From assembly GCF_002845745.1 (NCBI RefSeq), contig NZ_PIUM01000031.1, positions 1 through 64,000 of the forward strand: a stretch of DNA of 64,000 nt. Direction: 5' to 3'. The notes under the pieces are model-generated. The model was not told where the DNA came from. It saw nothing but the letters and a program-made list of their open reading frames with translations, and ran no database searches. Below are positions 16,588 through 24,289 of the stretch, in pieces. A program made the translations under genes and the position numbers. The DNA is from Telmatospirillum siberiense (lineage in GTDB: Bacteria; Pseudomonadota; Alphaproteobacteria; Rhodospirillales; Magnetospirillaceae). Within the stretch, counting starts at the first letter, position 1, and the number at the start of each line of letters is the position of its first letter.

Positions 16588-18357
16588 GCCGTCGATTTGA
16601 CCTGCCGCCTCGCCGATCGGGTGGACAGGGCCGCGCGGCTTGCGGATCGAATCGATGAAGGCCTGCATCTCGCGGCTGGGCGGCGGCGTGGCGAGGCTGA
16701 CCGAGAGGGTGACGAGGAAGGCCGCCGGAATGCCGAAAAGGCCCGCCGCGATGGTTCTGACACCCAGAACGGGCGAGATCCATCCGGCCTGCACCGCCAG
16801 GATATAAGCCAGGCAGACGCTCCAGCCCGCCGCCATGCCGGCGACGGCGCCCCGGGCCGTGGCGCGTTTCCACCAGATGCCCAGGACCAGGGCCGGAAAC
16901 AGTCCCGAGGCGGCCAGGGAAAAAGCCCAGCCGACAACGGTGACGATGCCTGCCGGGCGCGTGCTGGCCATCCAGGCGGCGAGGATCGCCGCCACGATCA
17001 TGCCCAGGCGGCAAACGCTCAGACGGCGGCGCGGACTGGAATCCGGGGCCAGCAGGCGATGATAGATGTCGTGCGACAACGCCTTGCCGATCGACAGCAG
17101 CAGTCCATCGGCTGAAGACATGGCGGCGGCCAATCCCCCGGCGGCCACCACCGCGCCGACGACGAAAGGCAGTCCGGCGATTTCCGGAATGGCGAGGACC
17201 AGGGCGTCGGGATCGATGTGGATCTGCGTCAGCTCCGGGGAGCCCGCGGCGGCGCCGGCGGAGATCAGTCCGACGCGGCTCCATTCGGCCAGCCAGGCGG
17301 CATCGCCGGCCAGTCTGCCGTCGGCGAGCCGCTGGAGGATCTCCAGCTTGGCGAAGGCCGCATAGGCCGGGGCCGCGCTATAGAGCAGGAAGATGAACAG
17401 CAGGCTCCAGGCGACGCTGATCCGCGCCTCGCGGACCGAGGGTGTCCTGAAGAAACGGGCCAGTACATGGGGCAGCGACGCGGTGCCCAGCATCAGGCAG
17501 ATCGTCACGCCGAAGAAGTTGATCCCGTCGACGATGCCGGTAGGGCTCAAGATTTCGGACGGAGCGCCGAGTTGCGTGGTCAGTCCGGCGACGCGCTGCA
17601 AGGCCTGGCCATACATGATTTGCGGGAAGGGCACGCCGGTGGCCCTTACCGACAGGATGACGACGGGCAGCAGATAGGCGGCGATAACCACCAGATACTG
17701 GGCGACCTGGGTCCAGATCAGCGTTCGCATGCCGCCTTGCATCGAGCAAAGAAGAATGCCGGCCAGACCGACGAACACCGCCGCCCGGAAGTCCAGTCCC
17801 AGGAAACGGGCGGCGATGATGCCGGTACCGTAAAGCTGGGCCACCACGTAAAGGAAGGAGGCCGACATCAGAACCAGGGTGCCGACCATCCGGGCGGGGG
17901 TGCCGCCGTAGCGGGCGCTCAGGAAATCGGGGACGGTGAACTGACCGAACTTTCGCAAGTAAGGCGCCAGCAGGACGGCGACCAGGACATAGCCGCCGCT
18001 CCAGCCCAAAAGGAAGGCCAAGCCGTCGTAACCGGCCGCATAGATGGCGCCGGCCAGCCCGATGAAGGAGGCGGCGCTCATCCAGTCGGCCGCCGTCGCC
18101 ATGCCGGTGTAGAGGGCCGGAACGGATTGGCCGGCCCCGTAATGGTCGGCGTTCCGGGCGCTTCGTCCGAGCGTGCCCATCGACGCGTAGAAGGCCACCG
18201 TCAGAAGCACGAAGGCGATGCCGATGGTCCGGTCGGACACTCCGGCGAGGCTCAACAGCGCCAGGACCGCCGCGCACAACAGGCAGCCGCCCGTATAGAT
18301 GACGAAGACGCGCCCCATGTTCTGCGTGAAGTCGCCCTTCAGCATGAGGGGCCTCAA
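16582..18357 (-). CDS. Sodium/solute symporter (SSS family), large subunit
   Basis: A 591-residue multi-spanning permease of the solute:sodium symporter family, close to the ActP/VC_2705 group that transports small carboxylates. Visible features are an N-terminal helix, then GRSARNADHYGAGQSVPALYTGMATAADWMSAASFIGL, YLRKFGQFTVPDFLSARYGG and about 12-13 further membrane helices. Its ATG overlaps the stop of the DUF4212 gene, the small subunit always paired with this subgroup. Substrate is not determinable here; acetate, pyruvate or lactate would fit the subgroup. Its 3' end overlaps the convergent TonB-like gene. Confidence 0.88.
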   Translation of the reverse strand: MRPLMLKGDFTQNMGRVFVIYTGGCLLCAAVLALLSLAGVSDRTIGIAFVLLTVAFYASMGTLGRSARNADHYGAGQSVPALYTGMATAADWMSAASFIGLAGAIYAAGYDGLAFLLGWSGGYVLVAVLLAPYLRKFGQFTVPDFLSARYGGTPARMVGTLVLMSASFLYVVAQLYGTGIIAARFLGLDFRAAVFVGLAGILLCSMQGGMRTLIWTQVAQYLVVIAAYLLPVVILSVRATGVPFPQIMYGQALQRVAGLTTQLGAPSEILSPTGIVDGINFFGVTICLMLGTASLPHVLARFFRTPSVREARISVAWSLLFIFLLYSAAPAYAAFAKLEILQRLADGRLAGDAAWLAEWSRVGLISAGAAAGSPELTQIHIDPDALVLAIPEIAGLPFVVGAVVAAGGLAAAMSSADGLLLSIGKALSHDIYHRLLAPDSSPRRRLSVCRLGMIVAAILAAWMASTRPAGIVTVVGWAFSLAASGLFPALVLGIWWKRATARGAVAGMAAGWSVCLAYILAVQAGWISPVLGVRTIAAGLFGIPAAFLVTLSVSLATPPPSREMQAFIDSIRKPRGPVHPIGEAAGQIDGS

Positions 18358-18623
18358 TCCTCAGCCATGTGGAAATCTTCGTCGATGCGGTTCTGCCGTC
18401 CGGCATACCAGAAGATCAGGACGACGAAGCCGATCAGCACGCCCTGCGCGCTCAGCAGATAGCCCAGGGGAAAGCCGAAAAGCACCAGATCGTTCAGAAT
18501 CGGTGCGAAAAGCGGAACGCCGAACCCCAGGCAGGCCCAGAGCAGCAACACGAGACGCATCAACTGCGACGTTTTGTCCCAATATCGCCGGCTGATGTCC
18601 GGCCCTTCGGAATCGTTGGCCAC
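18354..18623 (-). CDS. DUF4212 protein, symporter small subunit
   Basis: An 89-residue protein with two membrane helices (LMRLVLLLWACLGFGVPLF and YLLSAQGVLIGFVVLIFWY) and the family-typical N-terminal RRYWDKTSQL and C-terminal D.DFH. DUF4212 proteins are encoded directly before SSS permeases of the VC_2705 type and act as accessory subunits. GTG 18623 is preferred because GGGAGG lies about five bases upstream and it gives the usual family length. Longer frames to 18719 add an unrelated tail. Confidence 0.82.
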   Translation of the reverse strand: MANDSEGPDISRRYWDKTSQLMRLVLLLWACLGFGVPLFAPILNDLVLFGFPLGYLLSAQGVLIGFVVLIFWYAGRQNRIDEDFHMAED

Positions 18624-18884
18624 GCACCCTCCCGGTCCCATTGCGGGCGATTGTGCTTTTCCCCAGTCTGCGGTTGAAAAGCGAAAAATACAACCACCGG
18701 TATTGGGGCTGCGGGACAACGAATCCAGGTGAACAGACGGTTGCCGCCGCCAATTTCACTGGCCACCTCGCTCCAAAGAGACGTCATACCCGCGTTCGTC
18801 ACACGGCGGTCCAACACGGATTTTGCCCTCAATATATGGGAAAATTCATACACTTTTGTTCAATTATAAATCGTCATGCCCGGA

Positions 18885-19032
18885 CTTGATCCGGGCATCC
18901 ACGTGCCCGCTTCAAATGATGTCGGCCGATCCATGCAATCATGGATTGCCGGATCAAGTCCGGCAATGACGGTTTTTGGTTGCAGTCACCCCTCAAATGC
19001 GGGCGACGCCCAAACTGTGCCGGACAGCCGTG
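18885..19032 (+). repeat. 148-bp dispersed intergenic repeat, copy 1
   Basis: This segment recurs in inverted orientation at 34207-34354, the same length with about 14 differences by eye. It contains nested dyads of the type CCGGACTTGATCCGG and GCCGGATCAAGTCCGGC, a well-known family of intergenic palindromes in Alphaproteobacteria. It lies in a 712-bp gene-free stretch (18624-19335). The rest of that stretch holds a partial further copy at 19034-19060 and the CACAGATG-type repeat listed separately; I see no other gene there. Confidence 0.65.
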
Positions 19033-19150
19033 GGTCAAGCCCGGCAATGACGATTTTGGATTGTGACCACCACTCAAGCACGGCCATGACGCCAATGTCG
19101 ACAAGATCGAAACCTGAGTTCGGAACACCGACCGCCTGTGGCACTTCGAT

Positions 19151-19316
19151 CCCATCTGTGCTCATCTGCGTTCATCGGTGCTGATCTGTGTTCCCTTTGA
19201 TCGATTCCTGCGGGCTCTCGCGGAGCCAATCGGGCCGCTTCCGAAGGTCCGGTTCGGACCGGGGCCTTGTCCACAGGAGCGCCGATAAACACAGATGAAC
19301 TCAGATAGGAGCAAAT
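19151..19316 (+). repeat. CACAGATG-type interspersed repeat, locus 1
   Basis: CATCTGTGCTCATCTGCG and related words at 19151-19192 face their complement AACACAGATGAACTCAG at 19288-19306, giving a loose long-range hairpin. The same vocabulary appears at 24087-24230. It is non-coding. A function as a mobile or structural repeat is possible but unproven. Confidence 0.4.
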
Positions 19317-19335
19317 AATCACGGCAACGAGATGA

Positions 19336-20487
19336 TTACCCTTCGCTCTCCCAAACTCCGCCGCCATGGGCGCGATAGAGCAGGCGGCGGCGGTCTTCGG
19401 CGGATTCCGTGGCGGCCAGGGCGAAGATTTCCTCGTGGCGGGGCGACAGGGCGCAGGCCGGATCGGTGTTTTCCGCCTCGCCGGTCAGGGCGAAGGCCTG
19501 GCAGCGGCAGCCGCCCCGGTCGATCTCGCGGTATTCGCAGTTCCGGCAGGGAGCGCGCATCCAATCGACGCCCCGGTAGCGGTTGAGCGCCGGAGAATGC
19601 CGCCAGATCCAGGCGAGCGGGTGGTCCCGGACGGAGTCGAACGAGAGCCCGGTGATGCTTGCCGCCGCATGGCAGGGCAGCACCTTGCCGTCCGGGGAGA
19701 TATTGAAGAAGCGTTGCCCCCAGCCCCCCATGCATTGCTTCGGGCGCCGGGCGTAGTAGTCCGGGATGACGTAGTCGATGACGAGGATACCCTTGAGGCG
19801 CCGAATCGCCTCCTCGACGATTTCGGTGGCCCGTTCAAGCTGGTCGAGGGTGGGGATCAGCGCGGCGCGGTTTTTCAGCGCCCAGCCGTAATATTGGACA
19901 TGCGCCACCTCAAGGCGCCCGGCGCCCAGGTCCACGGCGAGATCGATCATCTCCGGCAGTTGGTCGAGATTTTGGCGATGCATGACGGCGTTCACGGTGA
20001 GCGGCAAGTCCGCCTCGCGGATCTGCCGGGCAGCCTCCAGTTTCCGTAAGTGTGCTCCCGGCATGCCGGCGATGCGGTCGGCCTCCTCCTCCTCCCGGCT
20101 GCCCTGAAAGCTGATCTGGACATGGTTGAGCCCCGCCTCGGCGAGGGCCGCGACCTTGGTGGCATCCAGCAGAACGGCCGAGGTGATGAGGTTGGTATAG
20201 AGACCCGCCTGGCCGGCGTGGCGCACCAGCTCGACCAGATCCTTGCGGATGAGCGGTTCGCCACCGGAGAAATGCAATTGCAGGACGCCGATTTCCGGAA
20301 GCTCGTCGATCACCCGCCGCCAGTCTTCGGTCGATAATTCGTCGCTGGCCCGGCTCAGGGCGAGAGGGTTGGAGCAGTAGGGGCATCGCAATGGGCAGCG
20401 ATGCGTCATTTCGGCAAGCACCGCCATCGGCATTTCGGGATGAGGCGTCGTTTCCTCGCGGGAGGAGGTGTCGATAAGCTCGCTCAT
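19336..20487 (-). CDS. pqqE: PqqA peptide cyclase PqqE (radical SAM)
   Basis: PqqE forms the Glu-Tyr carbon-carbon crosslink in PqqA, the first step of pyrroloquinoline quinone synthesis. The radical-SAM cluster motif CPLRCPYC is at residues 31-38 (Cys31, Cys35, Cys38). The C-terminal SPASM region has further Cys residues for auxiliary Fe-S clusters (QCMGGWG, LPCHAA, CRNCEYREIDRGGCRCQ). It is 383 residues, standard length. The start overlaps the pqqD stop by four bases, giving translational coupling with its PqqA chaperone. It is the last gene of the pqq unit. Confidence 0.95.
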   Translation of the reverse strand: MSELIDTSSREETTPHPEMPMAVLAEMTHRCPLRCPYCSNPLALSRASDELSTEDWRRVIDELPEIGVLQLHFSGGEPLIRKDLVELVRHAGQAGLYTNLITSAVLLDATKVAALAEAGLNHVQISFQGSREEEEADRIAGMPGAHLRKLEAARQIREADLPLTVNAVMHRQNLDQLPEMIDLAVDLGAGRLEVAHVQYYGWALKNRAALIPTLDQLERATEIVEEAIRRLKGILVIDYVIPDYYARRPKQCMGGWGQRFFNISPDGKVLPCHAAASITGLSFDSVRDHPLAWIWRHSPALNRYRGVDWMRAPCRNCEYREIDRGGCRCQAFALTGEAENTDPACALSPRHEEIFALAATESAEDRRRLLYRAHGGGVWESEG

Positions 20488-20804
20488 TCACCCTCTCCAC
20501 CGAGGTCGAGCAGGAAGCCCTGGTCGGCGAGATCCTGCAACAAGGCGATGACGTCGGTGGCGATGACGGCGCGGTCGCCTTGATATTTGAAGGTCAGCCG
20601 ATCGATGATCGTCTCGACCGTGATCTCGCCGTCGGCCAGTCGCAAAATCTCGATGGCCGTTTCATCGGGCAACAGCACCCGTTCGGGAACCAGGATCACC
20701 CAGCGCTGCCGAACCGCGTCGAAGCGCAGGCGCGCGTGGCGGGGCAGCACCGGCCGGCTCGTCAGGGCGATGCCGGTCGGGCGCCGGACGACCGTCGCGG
20801 GCAT
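20484..20804 (-). CDS. pqqD: PQQ biosynthesis peptide chaperone PqqD
   Basis: PqqD binds the PqqA peptide and presents it to PqqE. The 106-residue protein contains the RRE-type fold signature: RHARLRFDAVRQRWVILVPE, LPDETAIEILRLADGE and the C-terminal DVIALLQDLADQGFL. ATG 20804 overlaps the pqqC stop and gives the family length. The longer frame running into pqqC would be a shadow of that gene and is ignored. Confidence 0.92.
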   Translation of the reverse strand: MPATVVRRPTGIALTSRPVLPRHARLRFDAVRQRWVILVPERVLLPDETAIEILRLADGEITVETIIDRLTFKYQGDRAVIATDVIALLQDLADQGFLLDLGGEGE

Positions 20805-21589
20805 CAGGTCTCCTCCGGCACGAAGGCGCCCGGCGGCACCTGTCCGGTGACGTAAGCATGGTGGAGCCCGTCCAACTGCGCCCAGAGGACGTTGGTCTTG
20901 AAAACCAGGGCCTCGCAGACGGCGGCGCGGTCCTCCGGGGTGCGTGCCCGGGCGCGGACGAAACGAAGGGCGAAGTCGGCGTCGCGCGGCGCCTGATGCA
21001 GTCTTGTCCGGAAATAGGTCATGATCTCCGGATGGATGAAGTCGTAATGCGCCAGCATGCCGTCGATGCGCTGCCGGTGGATGCCGGGCGCGAACAATTC
21101 GGTCAGTGAGGAGGCCACGGCTTCGAGGGGAGAACGTTCGCGGACGAAGGCGACATAGGCATCGACGGCGAAGCGGGTGATGGGCAGAATCCGCGCGGTC
21201 GAGGTGACCAGATCGCGGGAGAGGCCCAGGCCGTCGGTCAGTTTGAGCCAACGCTCGATGCCTCCCTCCTGGCCGTCCTCTCCGTCCCGTCCGTCGCTCC
21301 CGTCATGGTCGTCCAGCCGGTGGCGCCATTCGCGGCGGATGTCGCGGTCACGGAAACGCGAGATGACGATGGCGTCCTTGATCGGGATGGAGGACTGGTA
21401 ATAGTAGCGGTTCAGCGCCCAGGCCTGGACTTGGCCCTTCGAGAGTTTTCCCGAGTGCAGCAGGGTGTGGAAGGGGTGCAGGCTGTGGTAGCGGGTGGCG
21501 CCGATCTCGCGAAGCCGCTCCTCCATCTCGTCGGCGCTGTTCAACTGGTCGGGGTCCACCGCATCCGCCAGCGCATGCATCATCGTCAT
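20804..21589 (-). CDS. pqqC: Pyrroloquinoline-quinone synthase PqqC
   Basis: PqqC is the cofactor-free oxidase of the final step of PQQ synthesis. Family segments are visible: RYHSLHPFHTLLHSGKLSK, QAWALNRYYYQSSIPIKDA, EGGIERWLKLTDGLG and MLAHYDFIHPEIMTYFRTRL. The His/Tyr/Arg-rich helices match the active-site frame. A Asp/Gly-rich stretch (DDHDGSDGRDGEDGQEGG) just before GIERW is longer than usual; the DNA there is a run of related GTCC/GTCG triplets, which suggests slippage expansion in a loop. Start overlaps the pqqB stop by four bases. Confidence 0.94.
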   Translation of the reverse strand: MTMMHALADAVDPDQLNSADEMEERLREIGATRYHSLHPFHTLLHSGKLSKGQVQAWALNRYYYQSSIPIKDAIVISRFRDRDIRREWRHRLDDHDGSDGRDGEDGQEGGIERWLKLTDGLGLSRDLVTSTARILPITRFAVDAYVAFVRERSPLEAVASSLTELFAPGIHRQRIDGMLAHYDFIHPEIMTYFRTRLHQAPRDADFALRFVRARARTPEDRAAVCEALVFKTNVLWAQLDGLHHAYVTGQVPPGAFVPEET

Positions 21590-22518
21590 AGCGTGATCTC
21601 CGTTCCGTCATCGAGGATTTCCCACCCGGATTGCCGCAGCTGGCGCCTTTCCGGCGCGTCGGCGACCCACGCCGGATTGGAGTTGTTGATGTGCAGATAG
21701 ATCTTGCGGCGCACGTCGAGGGAACGAAGCGCCGCGATCGAGCCCTCCTCGCCGGACATGCTGAGATGGCCCATGCGCAGGCCGGTCTTCTCGCCCAGGC
21801 CCAGATGGATCATCTCGTCATCCCGCCACAGGGTGCCGTCGAAGAAGACCAGGGGGGCGCCGGTGATCCGCCGGGCCAGTGCCGGGGTCATTCGGGCGCA
21901 GGCGGTCAGGACGAAAAAATGCGCCCCGCTGGTGCGATGGCGAATGTGCAGGCCCAGGGTATCGCCATTTTCCAACCCGCCGGGGCGATGGTTTTCCTCG
22001 GTTTCCAGATAGAGCGGCACTTTGCCGGGCACGGTGAATGCCGTGATTTCCAGCGCCGACGGCCGGCCATCGGGATGGCGTGGAATGAAGGGGGCATCGG
22101 GTTCGATGGCGTGCCGCGCCACGCGGTCTTCCGCCAGAACATTGAAAATGCTGTTCTCGCGCAGGACGGCCAAAACCCGGTCATGGGCGTAGATGGAAAA
22201 GGGCGAGCCTTCCCGCAGGGTCAAGAGGCCGGCGATGGCGTCGATATCACCGTTGGTAAGGATTACGCCGGCCAGGGGACTGTCGCGCAGGCCTCGACGC
22301 GGATGGAGCCGCGGATTGTCGATGATCTGCTGGCGCAGGTCGGGAGAGGCATTGATGACGAACCAATTCTCGTCGTCGCCGCTGACCGCCAGTGAAGCCT
22401 GGGTGGAAGAGGAGATCATCGGATCCTTGGCGCGAGCCCGCCGGCAGATCTCGCAGTTGCAGTTCCATTGCGGAACGCCACCTCCCGCCGCGACGCCCAG
22501 GATCAGAATGTGAAGCAT
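21586..22518 (-). CDS. pqqB: PQQ biosynthesis protein PqqB
   Basis: A metallo-beta-lactamase-fold protein thought to hydroxylate the crosslinked Glu-Tyr intermediate. The N-terminus LHILILGVAAGGGVPQWNCNC with its Cys pair and CEICRRAR is diagnostic. Later LTNGDIDAIAGLLTLREG carries the modified metal-site region. It is 310 residues, as usual. It starts the tightly overlapped pqqBCDE block. pqqA lies 190 bp upstream on the same strand, separated by palindromic repeats. Confidence 0.95.
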   Translation of the reverse strand: MLHILILGVAAGGGVPQWNCNCEICRRARAKDPMISSSTQASLAVSGDDENWFVINASPDLRQQIIDNPRLHPRRGLRDSPLAGVILTNGDIDAIAGLLTLREGSPFSIYAHDRVLAVLRENSIFNVLAEDRVARHAIEPDAPFIPRHPDGRPSALEITAFTVPGKVPLYLETEENHRPGGLENGDTLGLHIRHRTSGAHFFVLTACARMTPALARRITGAPLVFFDGTLWRDDEMIHLGLGEKTGLRMGHLSMSGEEGSIAALRSLDVRRKIYLHINNSNPAWVADAPERRQLRQSGWEILDDGTEITL

Positions 22519-22552
22519 GCCTCAGTCTCCCGAACGTTGCGGCGGAAGGCCT

Positions 22553-22621
22553 TAATACCGGCTCTCGGTGATCGGACCCGATCACCGAGCCCTCAATCGC
22601 CGGGCGGGTTTCTCCGAAACC
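22553..22621 (+). repeat. 69-bp dispersed palindromic repeat, copy 1 (pqqA-pqqB gap)
   Basis: This segment recurs in the same orientation at 36379-36447 with only two base differences by eye. It contains the dyad CTCGGTGATCG / CGATCACCGAG. Here it sits between pqqA and pqqB, where its stems would be in the pqq transcript. Confidence 0.7.
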
Positions 22622-22664
22622 CTTGGCTTCGCGCCAACGATGGCGCGGGCCCTCAATGGGCCAG

Positions 22665-22701
22665 ACCAAGTCTCGATGAGGCATCCTCATCGAGACTTGG
22701 T
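22665..22701 (-). terminator. Perfect 17-bp stem-loop directly after pqqA
   Basis: Arms 22665-22681 and 22685-22701 are exact complements with a three-base loop. It begins eight bases after the pqqA stop (reading the minus strand). No T-run follows, so it is more likely an RNA-stabilising or attenuating element than a full terminator: pqqA mRNA would be protected while fewer transcripts reach pqqB. Confidence 0.55.
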
Positions 22702-22708
22702 ATTGCGG

Positions 22709-22789
22709 CTATTTGCGGGCGGCGGAGTAGTACATGTTGATTTCCATGCCGACGCAGACGACGGCGATCTTCGGTGTTTTCCAGGTCAT
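22709..22789 (-). CDS. pqqA: PQQ precursor peptide PqqA (26 residues)
   Basis: The peptide reads MTWKTPKIAVVCVGMEIN then MYYSAARK. It matches PqqA closely: the conserved E-x3-Y core is Glu16 and Tyr20, the two residues that become the PQQ skeleton. A strong ribosome site (GGAGG) lies seven bases before ATG 22789. The gene is followed by palindromic repeats and then pqqBCDE on the same strand. It is too short for normal gene finders, so it is easily missed. Confidence 0.96.
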   Translation of the reverse strand: MTWKTPKIAVVCVGMEINMYYSAARK

Positions 22790-22809
22790 GGTTTCCTCCG
22801 GATCTTCAG

Positions 22810-22865
22810 TGACCGGCGCCGGGAGCGACGCCGGTCAGGAAAACACTATGGATAAACATATGTTT
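22810..22865 (-). promoter_or_regulatory. pqqA leader: 9-bp stem and AAACATATGTTT palindrome
   Basis: Reading the minus strand, the gap between the LysR gene and pqqA is AT-rich and contains the perfect palindrome AAACATATGTTT (22854-22865). Then comes a stem TGACCGGCG/CGCCGGTCA (22829-22837 and 22810-22818), and then the pqqA ribosome site. The AT-rich part (about 22845-22915) is the only place for a pqqA promoter. The palindrome is operator-like and the stem would be in the 5' leader. Confidence 0.45.
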
Positions 22866-22918
22866 TTAAAATCTATGTGTTCCATTCAATATTTGAATAA
22901 TAATGATATGCGAAAGTA

Positions 22919-23914
22919 CTATCCGGCGATGCGTTCGTCCCGTCTTGCCGCGGCCTGCCGGATGAAGGGGGGCATGGGAAGGATTTTGGGCAGGCGGACG
23001 GTGCCCGCAGTTTCCTGCAGGATGTGCAGGAACGTCTTGTAGGGATCGACCCGGCAATATTGCGCCGGCACCAGCGCCACCATCTGCCGGTCGGGCTGGT
23101 CGGTGGCGTAGAGATCGATACCGGACGGTCCGCCGTTGCGGTCGTGGGCGGCCAGGGCCGGAATCAGGCAGACGCCGAGGCCGGCGCGGACCATGCTGAG
23201 CGCCACTTCATAGCTGCGGCACTGGGCGATCTGCCGGTGGTGGGGCAGCACCTGTTGATACCACTGCGCCACCGTTTGGGTGTGCTGGGTGCCGAAATTG
23301 AACTGGATGGAGCTATTCAGGATCTTGCGATCGGGCGGCGGCAGGTCCCGCCCGGGATCGCCGATCGCCGAGAGTTTGAGATGACTGGGGACGGCGAAAA
23401 CGTAAGGATCCGACATCACCGGAATCTGGATGAAGGACAGGCTGCTTTGGGCGACCGAGTTGGCGGCGATCAGTCCGATATTGACGGATCGGCCGTAGAG
23501 CAGTTCCAACGCCTCGGCGGGGGCCACCTCGTGGATATCGAATTCCATTTCGGCGAATGTCTCGGCGAGGCGCGCGATGGCCTCGGGCATCAGGACGCGG
23601 ATGATCGAATTCAATCCGGCCAGGCGGATGATGCCCCGGTGACCTGAGGAAAATTCCCGCAAGCCGGCCTCGACCGAATCGAAATCGTTGAGAATCATCT
23701 GTGCCTGGCGGGCCAGGAACTGGCCCGCCTCGGTCAGGGTCATCTGCCCTCCTGTCCGATCGAACAGCCTGGTGCCGACGCTTTCCTCGAGTTTCGACAA
23801 TTGCTGGGACAGGGTCGGTTGGGCCAATCCCAACTGCTTGCCGGCCCGGGTCATGGTCGCGGCCTGGACGACGGCGCAGAAAATCCGCAATTGGTGCAGC
23901 GTCATGGTTCCCAT
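22919..23914 (-). CDS. LysR-family transcriptional regulator next to pqqA
   Basis: A 331-residue LysR protein. The N-terminal winged helix is clear (LHQLRIFCAVVQAATMTRAGKQLGLAQPTLSQQLSKLE), followed by RLFDRTGGQMTLTEAG and a type 2 periplasmic-binding-like effector domain to about residue 300. It lies 129 bp upstream of pqqA on the same strand. LysR genes usually act on divergent targets, but here the only downstream genes are pqqA-E. Whether it controls PQQ production is an inference from position. ATG 23914 is used; ATG 23905 is the alternative. Confidence 0.88.
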   Translation of the reverse strand: MGTMTLHQLRIFCAVVQAATMTRAGKQLGLAQPTLSQQLSKLEESVGTRLFDRTGGQMTLTEAGQFLARQAQMILNDFDSVEAGLREFSSGHRGIIRLAGLNSIIRVLMPEAIARLAETFAEMEFDIHEVAPAEALELLYGRSVNIGLIAANSVAQSSLSFIQIPVMSDPYVFAVPSHLKLSAIGDPGRDLPPPDRKILNSSIQFNFGTQHTQTVAQWYQQVLPHHRQIAQCRSYEVALSMVRAGLGVCLIPALAAHDRNGGPSGIDLYATDQPDRQMVALVPAQYCRVDPYKTFLHILQETAGTVRLPKILPMPPFIRQAAARRDERIAG

Positions 23915-24086
23915 CCCGGCGGTCTTATCGTTGATTGCCTTTAGAGGTTGGGCCGTCGCCGTCCGCCATCAAGCGGTACCACCGGTCCACTTTGGTCTAG
24001 TTGCAAAGCTGGAGGAAATATTGTCTGCCGCTCGGTCATCGGTCTGGCATGACCTCGATTTCTTGGCATTGCGGACGACAAAGGGA

Positions 24087-24230
24087 AGCACAGATGGGAC
24101 GACCGATGAGCACAGATGGACACAGAGGATGAACGGCTGCCCGTATCCAGCGGACGAAGGACGTTGTTTCGCCTGCGCGAACAGGGGGTATCCGTGTTCA
24201 TCTGTGCGCATCTGCTTAAAATCTGTGATT
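24087..24230 (+). repeat. CACAGATG-type interspersed repeat, locus 2
   Basis: AGCACAGATGGGACGACC, GAGCACAGATGGACACAG and then GTGTTCATCTGTGCGCATC form a loose inverted arrangement like that at 19151-19316. The 375-bp gap (23915-24289) between the LysR and RNase genes holds this repeat and nothing else that I recognise. Short frames here are not credible genes. Confidence 0.4.
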
Positions 24231-24289
24231 TTTCGAACTGGTCCCGGATCCTGCCGTAAAGGACCGTGATTCTGGCCCTTAAGCCAGGA

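Noticed and set aside
17218-18462. Plus-strand frame of 414 codons opposite the symporter genes
   Set aside because: The minus-strand symporter has clear membrane helices and family motifs; the plus frame is a Gly/Gln/Asp-rich shadow.
23688-24269. 193-codon plus-strand frame
   Set aside because: It runs from antisense of the LysR gene into the CACAGATG repeat region; no start signal or domain.
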